Notes: generated from the sequence alone by a model not told the origin. Shown: positions 24,301-36,400, counted from the stretch's first letter. The stretch is 64,000 nt of DNA from Branchiostoma lanceolatum (GCF_035083965.1 NC_089722.1:22251142-22315141); one strand, 5' to 3'. Numbers and translations are program-made.

Positions 24301-25053
24301 TTATTTCCAGTTGTCCAGTTAACCATGACGAAAGAGCCGAATTGTTTAAATCATTTGTAGCTCTTGGGAAAATGACAGCGAAGAGACTGGTATTCGACCG
24401 GTTTCGACTTTATTGTCTTTTTCAAGAATCGAATTGTTTAAAGTTACCACGAAATACCCCTACTTTTACACATTCTCGCATAGACGAAAAGCTTCTTTTC
24501 TCTTGAAATCACAGAACCCACAAATTCTAGAAAAATTGGGACTTTTCGTCCTCCGTTGCTTAAAAAAAAAAGAAGTCAAACCCAGCTTGTCTAGATATAG
24601 CCAACAGTCGCATTTAGTATTAGTAGCCTATTGTTACAACAAAGTCAGTCACAGTTCACTGACACAACACTGTATGTTTTTGTTTTTCCCCTATGTTTCT
24701 ACCATGTACTTGCAATTAATGAAATTGCAACAAAACTTCTTATTAATGTAGAATCTGGCGAGTGGGTAGTGCTGTACAAGTTCACTTTGCAAGAACACAA
24801 GCTGCAAGACTTCTCCGAGATGTGCTCCTGGGCACAGCGGGAGAGTCCTTTCTTCACCGGACGACCATTTTGCGTGCTCCACTTGGCGGATGGTCTCATC
24901 ACCTACATGGGAAGGAAGCTCATAACAACACGATACTACGAAACCCACCTTACCAAGACAACCACAGTTCTGGATAGTGATGATGCTATTCTGGCGATTC
25001 TATGGGACATGTTCAGAATCAAACTGGAAAACCATCTTATGGTAAAAGAGTGA
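18305..25053 (+). CDS. Arylamine N-acetyltransferase, copy 1 (transposon-laden)
   Basis: This gene transfers acetyl from acetyl-CoA to arylamines and hydrazines in the cytosol. Exons: 18305-18423, 19333-19653, 24044-24156 and 24752-25053. The frame closes as 284 aa, normal for NAT. The active-site cysteine lies in GRGGFCYENN (Cys67), with His105 before NVVSID and Asp120 in VADVGYG, giving the full Cys-His-Asp triad. Intron 2 contains an antisense LINE and a MITE. The third exon is interrupted by a LINE fragment; read through, a TAG follows within a few codons, but donor GAG|gtactt at 24157 and acceptor aatgtag at 24751 would remove it in frame. The 24157-24751 intron is inferred and the other splice sites follow copies 2 and 3. 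If that intron is not used, the gene is broken. Confidence 0.85.
18617..18651. repeat. AAGGAGGTT-type inverted repeat in NAT1 intron 1
   Basis: CTAGGAGGTTAAA and TTTTTACCCTCCTTG form an imperfect inverted repeat of the family seen at 11191 and 13921. Confidence 0.5.
18999..19024. repeat. CA-type microsatellite
   Basis: A short run of CACACACA and CGCACGCACACAC lies in NAT1 intron 1. Confidence 0.8.
19955..20120 (-). repeat. 18-bp tandem repeat in LINE 3' UTR
   Basis: About nine imperfect copies of TACATAATTCCATCAGGG (as read on +) lie between the poly(T) tract and the end of the reverse-transcriptase frame. Confidence 0.85.
20113..23428 (-). pseudogene. LINE endonuclease/reverse transcriptase ORF2 remnant
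   Basis: The 5' part (23428 down to 22892) encodes the C-terminal half of an apurinic endonuclease with the GGDFN motif. The main frame (22839 down to 20113) encodes a reverse transcriptase: KTPGTDGLPAEF, NWRPISLLN, DFEKAFDSVSW, RQGCPLSAMLFNL and a catalytic VADDTT (usually FADD). A C-terminal CDICEKIENYEHMFLQC segment follows, a cysteine/histidine motif typical of L1-like ORF2. The two frames are joined across a single-base frameshift near 22900-22905. The frameshift and the missing N-terminus mean this copy is not autonomous. Any open frame to the right of 23428 is NAT intron sequence and not part of the element. Confidence 0.92.
23539..23879. mobile_element. 341-bp MITE with 84-bp terminal inverted repeats
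   Basis: The left arm 23539-23622 begins CACCCTCGTAAACC. The right arm ends GGTTTACGAGGGTG at 23879 and matches the left with about three mismatches. Flanks are ACAGCCAC (23531-23538) and TCAGCCAC (23880-23887), an 8-bp target duplication with one difference. NAT copy 2 shows the empty site CTCAACCACAAACGG. An 8-bp duplication fits hAT or P-type transposases. There is no coding capacity. Confidence 0.92.
24152..24746 (+). mobile_element. LINE 3' fragment inserted in NAT1 coding exon
   Basis: Relative to copy 2 (GACGACCTTAATGTAAAATCT) this copy has about 595 bp inserted after GACGACATTAA, with ATTAA repeated at the right end (24742-24746). The insert encodes a peptide with EDEAHFISSCPVNHDERAELF (from 24285), a form common at the C-terminus of CR1/L2-like LINE proteins, so it is probably a 5'-truncated element in sense orientation. 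The predicted donor lies at its left end and the acceptor in the flanking NAT sequence. Confidence 0.8.
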
Positions 25054-26106
25054 ACAGTAAAATTGTCAAACCAGACAAATGCACAAAATGGTCTCAAAGT
25101 TGTATGTTAAGGACACTCGTTATCCTTTCGAAGATAACTTTTCTACAAGTCCGTATATAGAACAATGATATCGCAATGAAGTCGTCATGCAATGTACTAT
25201 CATTGTTTAACTATGTTAAGAGAAGAACAAAAGGAATTTACTCTAAAGATAATCGTGAAAATACATTGGGTTTCTTTATACTTTCTTTTCCTAGTGTATA
25301 AAATGCCATCTTGTCCTTGGTACTGAAGCTCTATCAAATTCGAGATAACACATAACTGTCTGTTGATCGTGTAGAAATACAAACACAAGTGCACATGATT
25401 ACATATTAGATATGTTTAAAAACTTATCAATAACAAATTATGAAAGCTACGAAACCCCAGTGCGATACATTCCAGAGCAGATTTGCGAAAACGTCAGTCT
25501 CTGGAAATAAACTGTAAAGGATTGCGTGGTATCAAATAATATTGCTCAGGAATTGCGGCGGAACCCAACGGAGACAATTTCTAAGGTGTGTGCGTATTTG
25601 TGTCCTGTTAACGTTCATACGATTTATTACGTGTGCTGAAATACATGTATGTGTAAACAAAGTTAATAGCTGCATAATTTTTGTCTTTTTTCTTTGTGTC
25701 AATGGTTCTGACTAAACCGCCCCCCACCTCCCGTGGTGGTTCGGTCCATCTGAGTAACTTCGCATTGAACATTGCACCACTGGATAATTGCGCAAAATAT
25801 GGTCGCATATGAGCAGTTAAACGGCAGTTAACGTTAAACATCTTCTACCGGTACCGTAGTCCGATTTTCTGGATTCATAACAGAATGTGTCTGTCTTTCA
25901 TCAGAATTACGTATCGTATGATAACTAATGTGCCTGTCGAACAAAGCTTATAGGCTGTGTTGTCGACCATCATAGTTGTACTGTTCACGCGAAAGAAAAG
26001 TAGATGGTGGTTAACGTTAGATGGGGTTCTTTTTTTCAACCTTCATCTCTTTTAAACAATGAGAGAGCAACTCCAAGTAAGAATCGAAGTGAGTGAGCAA
26101 GCGTTG
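25054..26106. other. Intergenic DNA of the NAT tandem unit
   Basis: This region holds the 3' flank of copy 1 and the upstream region of copy 2. It shares blocks with the regions after copies 2 and 3, such as TTGTCCTTGGTACTGAAGCTC at about 25313, 28288 and 31539. AATAAA at 25506-25511 is a possible polyadenylation signal. No separate gene is seen. Confidence 0.7.
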
Positions 26107-26118
26107 TGACCTTTGCCC
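26107..26118 (-). promoter_or_regulatory. DR1 nuclear-receptor motif upstream of NAT copy 2
   Basis: TGACCTTTGCCC is the complement of GGGCAAAGGTCA, a direct repeat of AGGTCA-like half sites with one-base spacing (HNF4/RXR type). It lies about 100 bp before the start codon and is conserved ahead of copy 3. Confidence 0.5.
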
Positions 26119-26217
26119 TCTCAACCCATAAGCACCCGGAAGAGCCGGTCGATGTGCTATTTGTCCAGTTCGCCTGTCGTCCTATCCCAGTGACATCGCA
26201 GTTCAGAGTCAGGCATC

Positions 26218-28046
26218 ATGGACGTCAGGCAGTACCTGTCACGGATAGGTTACCATGGTGACACCAGCCCAACCCTGGATAACCTTCGCGCCATCCACCA
26301 GGCACACATGCTGACAGTTCCTTTCGAGAACCTCAGGTACAACAGTCTTAGTCAAACCAATGGGGTCAAACGAGGAACCACGTGGTCAAATTCAGGCTTA
26401 GAAACTCCCATGTCCAGCCGGATTCGGACCTTGTTCTACGATGTTCGATCTGACGTAATTAGATCCGAACGCGTGTTCCATTTGGGATCACCTGCGGTCA
26501 TTGCAAGTTTCTACTGTAAACCCAGTCGAACCATCGTTGTCGTGCCCTTTTTTTCCGCATCAAGAGAAAAACTACGTTTTCACACATTTTCACGATTTTC
26601 TGCAGAGAACATCTATTCTGGCACTCTTCTATGGACATTTAAAACATGCAACGAAGCTACTAGCGTCATTGTTGGTGACCTTGGGGATTGTTTTCGCCCA
26701 GAGTCAATTACCCCTCCCCTTATCCATGCACATGTGGCATGACATGCGTTCAAGACATTCTATCGTTGGTTTCTGTTACTAAATAACACTGACCTTATGT
26801 TCCCAAATGTTAAAAGATTTGTTTTCTTTTTGATATCTTCCGTACAGCATCCACTGTGGAGAAGAGATTATACTGGATCTTCAGCTTTTCTACAACAAGA
26901 TTGTTGTGAAGGGACGAGGAGGGTGCTGTTATGAGAATAACGGTCTGCTCTCATGGCTACTTGGTCAGATCGGTTTCAACCTGAAAACTGTGAAAGCGCA
27001 GGTGAACAACACAGGAGCCCATCCTATCAACGTGGTGAGCATAGACGGAGAGCGCTGGGTTGCGGATGTGGGGTTCGGTTGTGTGTTCCGTACACCCATC
27101 CGTTTGGCAGCGGGCCAAGAGCACCTTGACGTCACCGGGACATACAGGTAACGATATTGGCCTAGTTTTATAATAGCTTTAAAGTTAGCCGATGTGCCTT
27201 ACCTGAAGTAACTGTACCACTTCTTCATGAGCCCAAGAGCTATCTACCATTTAAAGATCATTGGATTCTAGAGCACAAGATAGGAAAAGCGGAGGCTCTG
27301 CTGAGAGCCACCAGGTCATTCATAATCCTTTGTTTTGCCGACACCTATCCACATGCCAGATATCATAAATATCTATCAATGGCCTATGGTGTCCGAAAAC
27401 AACCAAATATATCCAACCGCAAACGCACTCAACCACAAACGGAACCGAAAACATAACCTTCTTGACGAATGTGAAAAGTCTTGATTACATTACAAAATGT
27501 CACGCGTTTGTTGTTCAGAGAATCTCTGAAGAATATGGAATCAACAAAAGCATTCCATTTGACAGGTAGATACAACTTTCCCTTTCACGTTAACTACATG
27601 AATGTACTTTGTTTTCGTCCTTAAGGCTTCAACAAGAGGGGGAAACGTGGATCCTTGAACGAAAGAGCAAAACCCGGCTGGATCCGGATGCCAACAACTT
27701 CGGAGCGACTCCTGGCGGAATTCAGATGGACGACCTTAATGTAAAATCTGGCGAGTGGATAGTGCTGTACAAGTTCACTTTGCAAGAACACAAATTGGAA
27801 GACTTCTCCGAGATGTGCTCCTATACACAGCGGGTTAGTCCTTTCTTCACTGGCCGACCATTTTGCATACTCCACCTAGCGGATGGCCTCATCACCTACA
27901 TGGGAAGGAAACTCATCACAACGCGATACTACGAAACCCACCTTACCAAGACAACCAAGGTTCTGGATAGGGACGATGCAATTTTGTCGATTCTATGGGA
28001 CACGTTCAGAATCAAACTGGAAAACCATCTTACAGTAAAAGAGTGA
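26218..28046 (+). CDS. Arylamine N-acetyltransferase, copy 2 (intact)
   Basis: This is an acetyl-CoA:arylamine N-acetyltransferase with three coding exons, 26218-26336, 26848-27147 and 27626-28046, giving 279 aa. All junctions are GT-AG and keep frame (phase 2 at both introns). The triad is present: Cys67 in GRGGCCYENN, His98 before PINVVSID, and Asp113 in VADVGFG. The C-terminal part includes TYMGRKLITTRYYETHLTKT. It is the reference copy for this cluster: its introns lack the insertions in copy 1 and its frame lacks the breaks in copy 3. An open frame from 26218 runs through into intron 1 and should not be taken as the protein. AATAAA at 28439 may serve for polyadenylation. Confidence 0.93.
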
Positions 28047-29061
28047 ATAGTAGAATTGTCAAGTGCACAAAGCGGTCTCAATTTTGTGTTTGGGACACTC
28101 GTTGTCCTTTCGAATATGTTTTTTCAACAATGAAATAGCAATGAAGTCGCCATGCCATGCCTTATAGCATTGTTTAACTCAATTCTATGTAGAGAACAAG
28201 GCCAAAAGGAATTTACTTTGAAAATCATCCCGAAAATATATTGGGTTTCTTTTTACATTCTTTTCCTAGTGTATAAATACCAACCTTGTCCTTGGTACTG
28301 AAGCTCTATCAAATTCGAGATAACACATGGCTGTCTATTGACCGTGTAGAAATACAAACACAACTGCACATAATGACATTGGATATGATTTTAAAACTTA
28401 TCAATAGAAATATCATGAAAGGTACGAAACACCAATGCAATAAATTCCATGCAACTTAGAGAGCAGATTTGTGAAAACGTCAGTCTCTGGAAATAATTGT
28501 TGCCAGTTAGGTTCGCTTAGGATTGATCACATGGTATCAAATAACTTTGCCCGAGAATTGCGGGAAATTTTAGTAGGTTTCCTTCGCCTTACGCAACTGG
28601 GACAAGATTTGTTACATGTCCTGAAATATGTGTAAACAAAGTTAAAAGCTGCTTAATTTTGTCTGTTTTCTTTGTGCCAACGGTTCTGACTTCCCATCCC
28701 ATCCCTTGGCTCCTTCGCCCGTGGTGGTTTGGTCCAGCTGGGTAACTTCGCATTGAACATTGCACCGCTGGATAAGTGCACGAAATACGCTGAAAAATGG
28801 GCAATTAAGCGGCAGTTGGCTTCTACTGTAGTTCAATTTTCTCGATTCATAACAGAATGTATCTGTCTTTCATCACAATTACGTATCGGATGATAACTAA
28901 TGTGCCTGTCATTGAACGAAGCTGATACTCTGTGTTCTCGATCATAGTTGTACTGTTCACGCGAAAGAAAAGTAGGTGGTGGTAGACGGAATTCTGTTCG
29001 TTTAACATTTATCTGTTCGAAACAATGAAATAGTAACTTCGAAGTGAGTGAGCAAGCGCTG
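28047..29061. other. Intergenic DNA between NAT copies 2 and 3
   Basis: This region is homologous along much of its length to 25054-26106, so the duplicated unit includes both flanks and is close to 3 kb (start codons 26218 and 29198 are 2980 bp apart). No gene is seen. Confidence 0.7.
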
Positions 29062-29073
29062 TGACCTTTGCCC
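29062..29073 (-). promoter_or_regulatory. DR1 nuclear-receptor motif upstream of NAT copy 3
   Basis: TGACCTTTGCCC lies in the same context (GAGTGAGCAAGCG.TGTGACC) as the copy 2 site, about 125 bp before the start codon. Confidence 0.5.
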
Positions 29074-29197
29074 TGTCATTCCATAAGCACCAAGCAGAGC
29101 AGGTTGACGTGTCATCTGTCCAGTTCGTCTATTGTCCTATCCCAGTCCCACTGACATCGCAGTTCCCCATCCATATCCGATCACAACTGAAGACATC

Positions 29198-31189
29198 ATG
29201 GACGTCAGACAGTACCTGTCACGGATAGGTTACCATGGCGACACCAGCCCCACTCTGGAAAACCTTGGCGCTATCCACCAGGCACACATGCTGGCCGTTC
29301 CTTTCGAGAACCTCAGGTACAACAATTTGTTTATTTGTTGTTTTTTTTAGTTCATCACAACGTGGATTATAGTCAAACGAGAAATAATTAGAGACGCATT
29401 TACCTGTTCCAACATATCTTCTAGACCAAAACATGCCTGGTCGGCAAAATGTAGAAAGAGATACTAAAAACTACATTTTTTTCGGCTCCATCCCTTTGCC
29501 AGAATTATGATGTTTACCTTTACAACTGACGGAGGGGCCGGACCAAAGTGCAACAGGGGCCGCGCCTCGCGTTTTCAGCCAGTAAAGCACATCGATAAGT
29601 CAGTCATGTTCTTCTCCGTGCAGACGTTTCACACTTGAAGATAGCCCTGAAACTCGTGCCGGTGGAGGTCGCCGGCTTGACGTCCACATCCGAAAGGGCG
29701 AATGCAAACATGCAAACCATTAATTTTACAAAATGGTCTCAAACGTTCATATCGGAAACATGCCCTACATCTCACTGTACCCGCGGCACGTTGGTGACCT
29801 TTGCTCCGACCGAGCGATCTGACAAAGCGCACAATGAATTTCATCGATAAAAAAAAAAACAATCGTCTTACTCTTTGTGTATTTCGTTGTCTTTTTAGTC
29901 ATAATTGTACGTTTTGGATGATATCCCCATTATAGACTCAAGGGTAACACAAATCAAGTTTAGGTAGAAGCGACGCTGCCAAAGTGCCGTAGGTCCAGTG
30001 AGATAGGGCTTCAGTTACACTGAACTCATTTTCGAAATGTTGAAATATATGTTTTCTCGACATTCCTCCGTACAGTATCCACTGTGGAGAAGAGATTATA
30101 CTCTACAACAAGATCGTACTGAAGGGACGAGGAGGGTTCTGTTATGAGAATAACGGTCTGTTCTCGTGGCTACTTGGTCAGCTCGGCTTCAACCTGAAAA
30201 TCGTGAAAGGGCAGGTGGGTGACACAGGGGCCCATATGGTCAACGTGGTGAGCATAGACCTCTGAGCATAGACGGAGAGCGCTGGGTTGCGGATGTGGGG
30301 TTCGGTTGTGTGTTCCGTACACCCATCCGTTTGGCAGCGGGCCAAGAGCACCTTGACGTCACCGGGACATACAGGTAACGATATTGGCCTAGTTTTATAA
30401 TAGTTCTTAAGTTAGCCGATGTGCCTAACTTGTAGTAACTGTACCACTTCTTCATGAGCACAAGAGCTATCTACCATTAAACGATCATAGGATGCCCAGA
30501 GCACAAGATATGGAAAGTGGGCGCCCTGCTACAGTTCCACAGACAGCAACCAGGTGGTCCATAATCGATTGTGTCCTTCGTTTTCCGACAGATACCCAGT
30601 ACCCAGATACCAATTATCATTAAGATCCATCCACAGCCTCTTGAGTTATGGCGTCCAAATCAACCCAATCACAACAAGATTGGCAACATAAAAAGACGTT
30701 GCCAAACATTCGATTTGACCAATCGATACAACTTTCCCTTTCACGTTAACTACATGAGTGTACTTTGTTTTCGTCCTTAAGGCTTCAACAAGAGGGGGAA
30801 ACGTGGATCCTTGAACGAAAGAGCAAAACCCGGCTGGATTCCGCCGTTTTCGAAGCGACTTCTGGCGGAACTCAGAAGGACGACATAGGCTCTGGCGAGT
30901 GGGTAGTGCAGTACAAGTTCACTTTGCAAGAACACCAACTGCAAGACTTCTCCGAGGTGTGCTCCTGGGCACAGCGGGAGAGTCCTTTCTTCACGGACGG
31001 CCATGGTGCGTGCGCCACCTAGCGGATGGTCTCATCACCTACATGGGAAGGAAGCTCATCACAACGCGATACTATGAAACCCACCTTACCAAGACAACCA
31101 CAATTCTGGATGGTGATGACGCCATTTTGGCGATTCTATGGGACACGTTCAGAATCAAACTGGAAAACCATCTAACAGTTAAAGGGTGA
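29198..31189 (+). pseudogene. Arylamine N-acetyltransferase, copy 3 (broken)
   Basis: The three-exon layout of copy 2 is kept (29198-29316, 30076-30374, 30782-31189) with the same splice signals. Exon 2 has lost 15 bp (in frame) after EEII and has gained 14 bp at about 30260-30274, where GAGCATAGAC is repeated. This shifts the frame into a stop just before the catalytic Asp region. Exon 3 has also lost one base near 30994 in the FFTG segment. The catalytic Cys and His codons remain. Promoter and splice sites look intact, so it may still be transcribed. If either lesion is an assembly error the other still breaks the frame. Confidence 0.88.
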
Positions 31190-33421
31190 AGAGTAGAATT
31201 GTCAAGTATGGGAGGGCAATTGTCAAGTTAAGGTGCTTAGGCACCTGTTTTGCCCTCCCTTTCACACTGTGATGAACCCAAATAAAGAAGTAAAGAAAGT
31301 GCTCAAGGTGGCCGGTCTCAATTTTTGTATTAGGGACACTCGTCAACCTTTCGAAATTACCTTTTCAACAATTCAAGCCCTTATGGGGCGATTGACTCGC
31401 AATAAAGTCGTCATGCAACGTAACAGTATTGTTGTGAATTAGATACCAAAAAGAATCTAACGTTCCATTGAAAATCTTTCCGAAAATACATTGGTTTTCT
31501 TGATATTTTGCTTTCCTTATATATAAAATACCAACCTTGTCCTTGGTACTGAAGCTCTATCAAAATCAAGATAACACATGGCTGTCTATTGATCGTGTAG
31601 AAAATACAATACAAACAAAAATGAACATGATTATATTGGATATGTTTTCAAAACTTGTCAATAACACATTCATGACATGAAAGCTACAAAACACCAGTGC
31701 GATACATCGCATGCAAGTTAAAGAGCAGATTTGTGAAAACGTTAGTCTCTGGACGATTCTGGAAATAAGCTATAGCCAGTTGGCTAAGGATTACGTGGTG
31801 TCAAATAACTTGCCAACGAATTGCGTGGAAATTTAGTAGGTTTCTTACGCCCTACGCAACAGGGGCATGCTCTATTAAAGGTCTGTGGGTACCGTCAACG
31901 TCCTATTTGATTAAAGATGGATTCAGAAAGGCAGCGGGTATGGATTGCGCTAAAGTCTAGCTTGGCTTAACGTTACATTCAAGCGCAGATTACTCTTTGT
32001 ATAGAATGCATCGATTACGCTCTACGTTAAATTTGTGGCTACAAATTACATGGATTTAAAACGGCTGATTACGTTCCACGTCAAAGGGCAAGCAGGCATC
32101 AATGAAGGGCACGGCTTTGTTTTTAGTAGAGTTACTTAAGAGTAGAGTAGAGTTTCTTCGGCCAGGTAGGAAACGGCTGGTTCCATTACATCGTTTACAC
32201 GCCGACTCCTCTCTAATACTAGTAGTTTAATCCTTTTTCTGCAATGTTCACTTTAAGCTTTGACAGAGACAAACTAAGGAGGTTTTATTAAAATAGGACA
32301 AACCAAAAGCCTTTGGGTTTGTCGTCCGGTTGCTCGAGTTACGTCACTGCCGAGATGTATTGCGCAATGTCTGACAGTACATTTTGTACTTGTAACTTGC
32401 GCGACAGCCACAGTTTGGAAGGTAGAATATAACGTTAATTGATCTAGACTAGTGCTTTTTATAAATGAAAAGTGACTCGTTGTTTTCGGTCCAGATCACA
32501 TTGAATATACTGAGACAAGTATTCGATCCTTGTTATGCGCTCTTTGAACTTTGAACTTTGAACTTTATTCACCTTTGAAGCGGTGGCACATCGGCAGCGC
32601 CGAGTGCTAAAAGTACATACTTAACGCAGATTGAGATATCATAATTAACCAATATACAAAATCTAGTCGAGAGTATCGATGAGTAATAAAATAAAGTAAC
32701 AGTATTAGCTGGTGCATGGAAACCAAAGAAGTTCAAAGAAGTAATATTATAGCAGTAAAAATAAAATATAGATAAATTTTAAAATGATAGCAGATAAATG
32801 GTAAACCTTTACTAACATTTCTATACCTAGCTGAAGCAGGAAACAATGGAATTTATATACTAAAAACAAACGAAATTGATATAAACAACAATACACAACT
32901 CGAGGGGAGTATGATAGACAGTGTCAGCTGGGTGGCAAGTGGATTACTTATTTAACCATAGTTGTATGGGGGGGGGAGGGGGCAGGTGAAAATAATATAA
33001 ATAATAACAGTGGAGTCTTGGCAGTAATCTGGGTGTAAACAGTTAGCTATAGTGCGAAAAGCTATAACGGGCTAGGTTTACATGTAGCTGTGGTTTGAGG
33101 ATATGATGTTACATAGTAACTGATAACAATTAACAGAGTCGTGAGATTTAACAATGATTTAACCATAGTTATCGTGTAACTATAATAGGCATAACAAAAA
33201 GTAGGCTGGGTGACAAATGGTCTACATAAGCAACATAGCTGGTTTTTAGACAATCAATTTGAAACTAATAGTAGAGATTACATGGTGTGGATAGAGTAGC
33301 TCCCCGTTGACAAGAATGGTTTGGCCCATTGGGGTCAAGGTTGACGCCGCTCCCAAACAAAGATCAGCTGATTGGCGCGAGCTGCGACACAAAGCCTAAC
33401 GTTACGAAAACCCAATCAAAA
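31190..33421. other. Intergenic region between the NAT cluster and the ADA2-like gene
   Basis: No gene is supported. It holds the copy 3 3' flank, an imperfect GGGAGGGCAA/TTTTGCCCTCCC inverted repeat (31208-31259), an AAGGAGGTTTTATT motif (32276-32289), and a CTTTGAACTTTGAACTTTATTC tract at 32543-32569. Followed by a GC-rich stretch, this tract looks like the 3' tail of a LINE in - orientation. A G-rich run is at 32968-32982. The rest is AT-rich. Confidence 0.6.
32543..32640 (-). mobile_element. Probable LINE 3' end
   Basis: On the - strand the sequence ends GAATAAAGTTCAAAGTTCAAAG, a polyadenylation-like signal followed by 7-bp tandem repeats, as seen at the 3' ends of CR1-like elements. A related CTTTGACTTTGACTTTATTC tract is at 53297-53317. 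The element body was not traced. Confidence 0.45.
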
Positions 33422-36400
33422 ATGCCGCCGCTTTTCGCCTTGCAGTTGATTTTCCTAGCCTGTACCGTACCCCACGTAAAAGCCGAGACCAAAGCAGACT
33501 TTCTAAACGTCAGGGCTAACTTGTTGTCGCTGGAACACGGGCTGAAAACAGGCGGAGACGTCGCTCTAGACGATGTGGAGCAGGCGGCGAACAAAGTGCT
33601 GATGGCCCTGAAGGTACAGGAACTGGACACGGCGCTCGGATCAGGAAGTTTCCCGCCGTCTACGCACTTCTTCCACGCCAAATCTGCGATAGAACAGAGC
33701 AAGGTGTTCCAGTTCATCAGGAAGATGCCAAAAGGTAACGTTACAGTCGTTGCGTTGTTGTACATACTCTCCACCATGCACAAGGCTCATAAATTTGAGG
33801 GCGTGGGAAAATAGTAGTTATTTTCCAGATACAGCCCTATTTGGGCTATAGCCCTATTTGGGCCCCGAATATCATGGATAAATAATGATTTTGCCAGAGG
33901 ATCGTCTATTTAGCTTTAAGACCCTTCTTCAGCCGTCTCTGGACTGCGTCCAAGTTCACTTGATAGTCAGATTTTGGGTTGGTGGAAAAAGCAGTCCAGT
34001 CTGGACAGCGGAAAACATGGTTCATTAATGTCAGGGAATGACCATAATTTAAAATGGTCCAACTCTCGTAAAGAGCTATAGAATCGTAGCAGTCTAGTAC
34101 CCCACTAATGTGTTCCTGTATGTTCTTTCACGAAGTACACTGATTGGCTATATGGGGGTCTGTATGCAAATATGACTGCCGAATTCAGGATGATTTGCGA
34201 CGCTTTACAGATAGACTGGCAGCTACTGGTAATACTTTGGTGGTCTTGCTTACCCTTATTATACTCTCTATACTTGTTACTTTAAGGTGCTGCCCTCCAC
34301 CTGCACGACGACTCCCTAGCAGACCTCACCTGGCTTGTGAAGAACGCCACCTACCGGCCGGACTGCTTCATGTGCCTGAACCGCCAGGGGGCACTACAGT
34401 TTACCTTCTCCGGTAGCTGGCCGCCACGTGATCCAAACTGTAACTGGAGACGCGTCAATGCCACGAGGATTGAAACAGGGAATGCCACCAAGTTTGATGC
34501 TGAGTATGGTCACAATCATCACCTTTACCTTAGATGTGTTAGTCTACTGTATTTTGCTCCAATGGTCCGTGTGCGACCAAATTACAGTCAGACCTATACA
34601 AAGACTACCTGGCCAATGTAACCACTTTTTGGTAGTGCCTTAGATGATTGTTCCCATCGACAAAAGCATTGAGAATCTTGTCTAAAGTGACCACCTGTCC
34701 ACATACCGGTAGACCAGTTTTTATCAGTGGTATTCTTGGGCAGTTTTGACTGTTGTATGTTACAATGTAGTCATAGTTTTCATAGGATTAGAGTTTCTCC
34801 TACATTGCAATACAAAAACACATACATGCAAAATTTTGGCTGACTGAAAGTCAGGCTTTTAGCTGTCACCCCTTGCAGCTGGGTCCTTTCCCTTTTGCCC
34901 CTTGTTTTCATCCAGAAACTAGCAGTCAAGTTAATGTGGTATGAATTGATTTCAAAAAGTAGCCAACCGAACCATACTTTCAATTGTCCAAGTATCCTCT
35001 TACACCCCTTCCGCCTAACATGCTGCCACTATGCAATATTCACATCACTGCAGACTCACACCAAGACAAACAAACGAACACACCAACTGATCACAATAGC
35101 GGCATTTTCACCAGAGGTAACAATTATGTCTTCTTATTCTAGATTGGTGGCTAACATGTCCCTAATCAGAGAGGACCCAAAGATGGCGTACCCAACTCAG
35201 GCAGCAGTCTGGAGGGCTTTTGAAGGGGTTCTCACAGTGGCCAACGGCCTTGTATTCTACAGTCCAGTCTTCAAGGCTTACTTCTATGAGGCACTCAGGG
35301 AGTTCTATGAGGACAATGTGCAGTATATCGAGCTGAGAGGACTGTTGCCAAAAGTGAGCAAAATATGTATCTGCTGGAAATAATAAAAAAGAAAGAGACT
35401 GACCTGCTCTGTAACAGTCAGTACAAATTTCCTATCAAACCATTGTATCAGTCATTTTAATTTATAACACAAACCCAAAATAACACTGTATTCACTTGAA
35501 GCTTGTTACTGCTTGCCTGTGGTAAGCTGATGACTTTCCATTCACATACTTTAACTTATTATTGACTGTTACAGTAGATCAACGGTTTGACTTGAAATTT
35601 AGGATCTATAAATGGCAGACTGCCCTAAAACATTTCTAGCATCCTGATTGGAGTCGGTGTTGACAAAGACCTCGATCAGGATCTCTATCGGCAGAATTTT
35701 GCAAGATCCCAACCTCTACCCAGAGTGACATATATTTTAAACTGTGTTTGTTGTGTTTTCAGATCTATGAGCTGGATGGAACCACTCATGATGAGGAGTG
35801 GGTGGTGGCAGCTTATAAAGAAGTGACAGAACAGTTTGTGAAGGACCACCCAGATTTCTCTGGAGCAAAATTTATCTACTCAAGTATCAGGTAAGAGAAT
35901 ATCCCCTGATCTTAAGGAATCTAGCAGGTGTATTCTATACAGATCAATATCTTCTTAACCTTCTCCCTGCTGCCTAAACCCATAACCACTACAAATTTGG
36001 TGCCAAATGGCTTGACCTGAGCTAAAGGTTCCATTTACATTGTTTAGATTTGTGTTCTCTGTTTAGTTTTTGTATACCTGTCTCCATGACCCTTCCTCCA
36101 TCCCATGACAGAAATTTGCTTCTTGAGACCGAGAAAAACTTCATGACATGAAAATGATGATTTAACAGTGATTCAACAACGTGGGCTCCCATTCCCAATA
36201 CAATGAGTGGGACAGAAAAAACTCAAAGCTGGAGACGACCCTCAGCTACTTGTACATAGTGCATGGTGAAGTTTTAAAAAAAAGAAACTATGCAAAAGTA
36301 TGCATTATTGATATCACAAGGTATGTTGATACTGCACATTTTTTCCATAAATCATATCCTGTTTTTGTGTATGTTTTGAATACATCAAAGAAATATACAA

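Noticed and set aside
26337-26742. NAT copy 2 open frame continuing past exon 1
   Set aside because: A GT donor at 26337 and exon 2 with the catalytic cysteine show this is intron 1.
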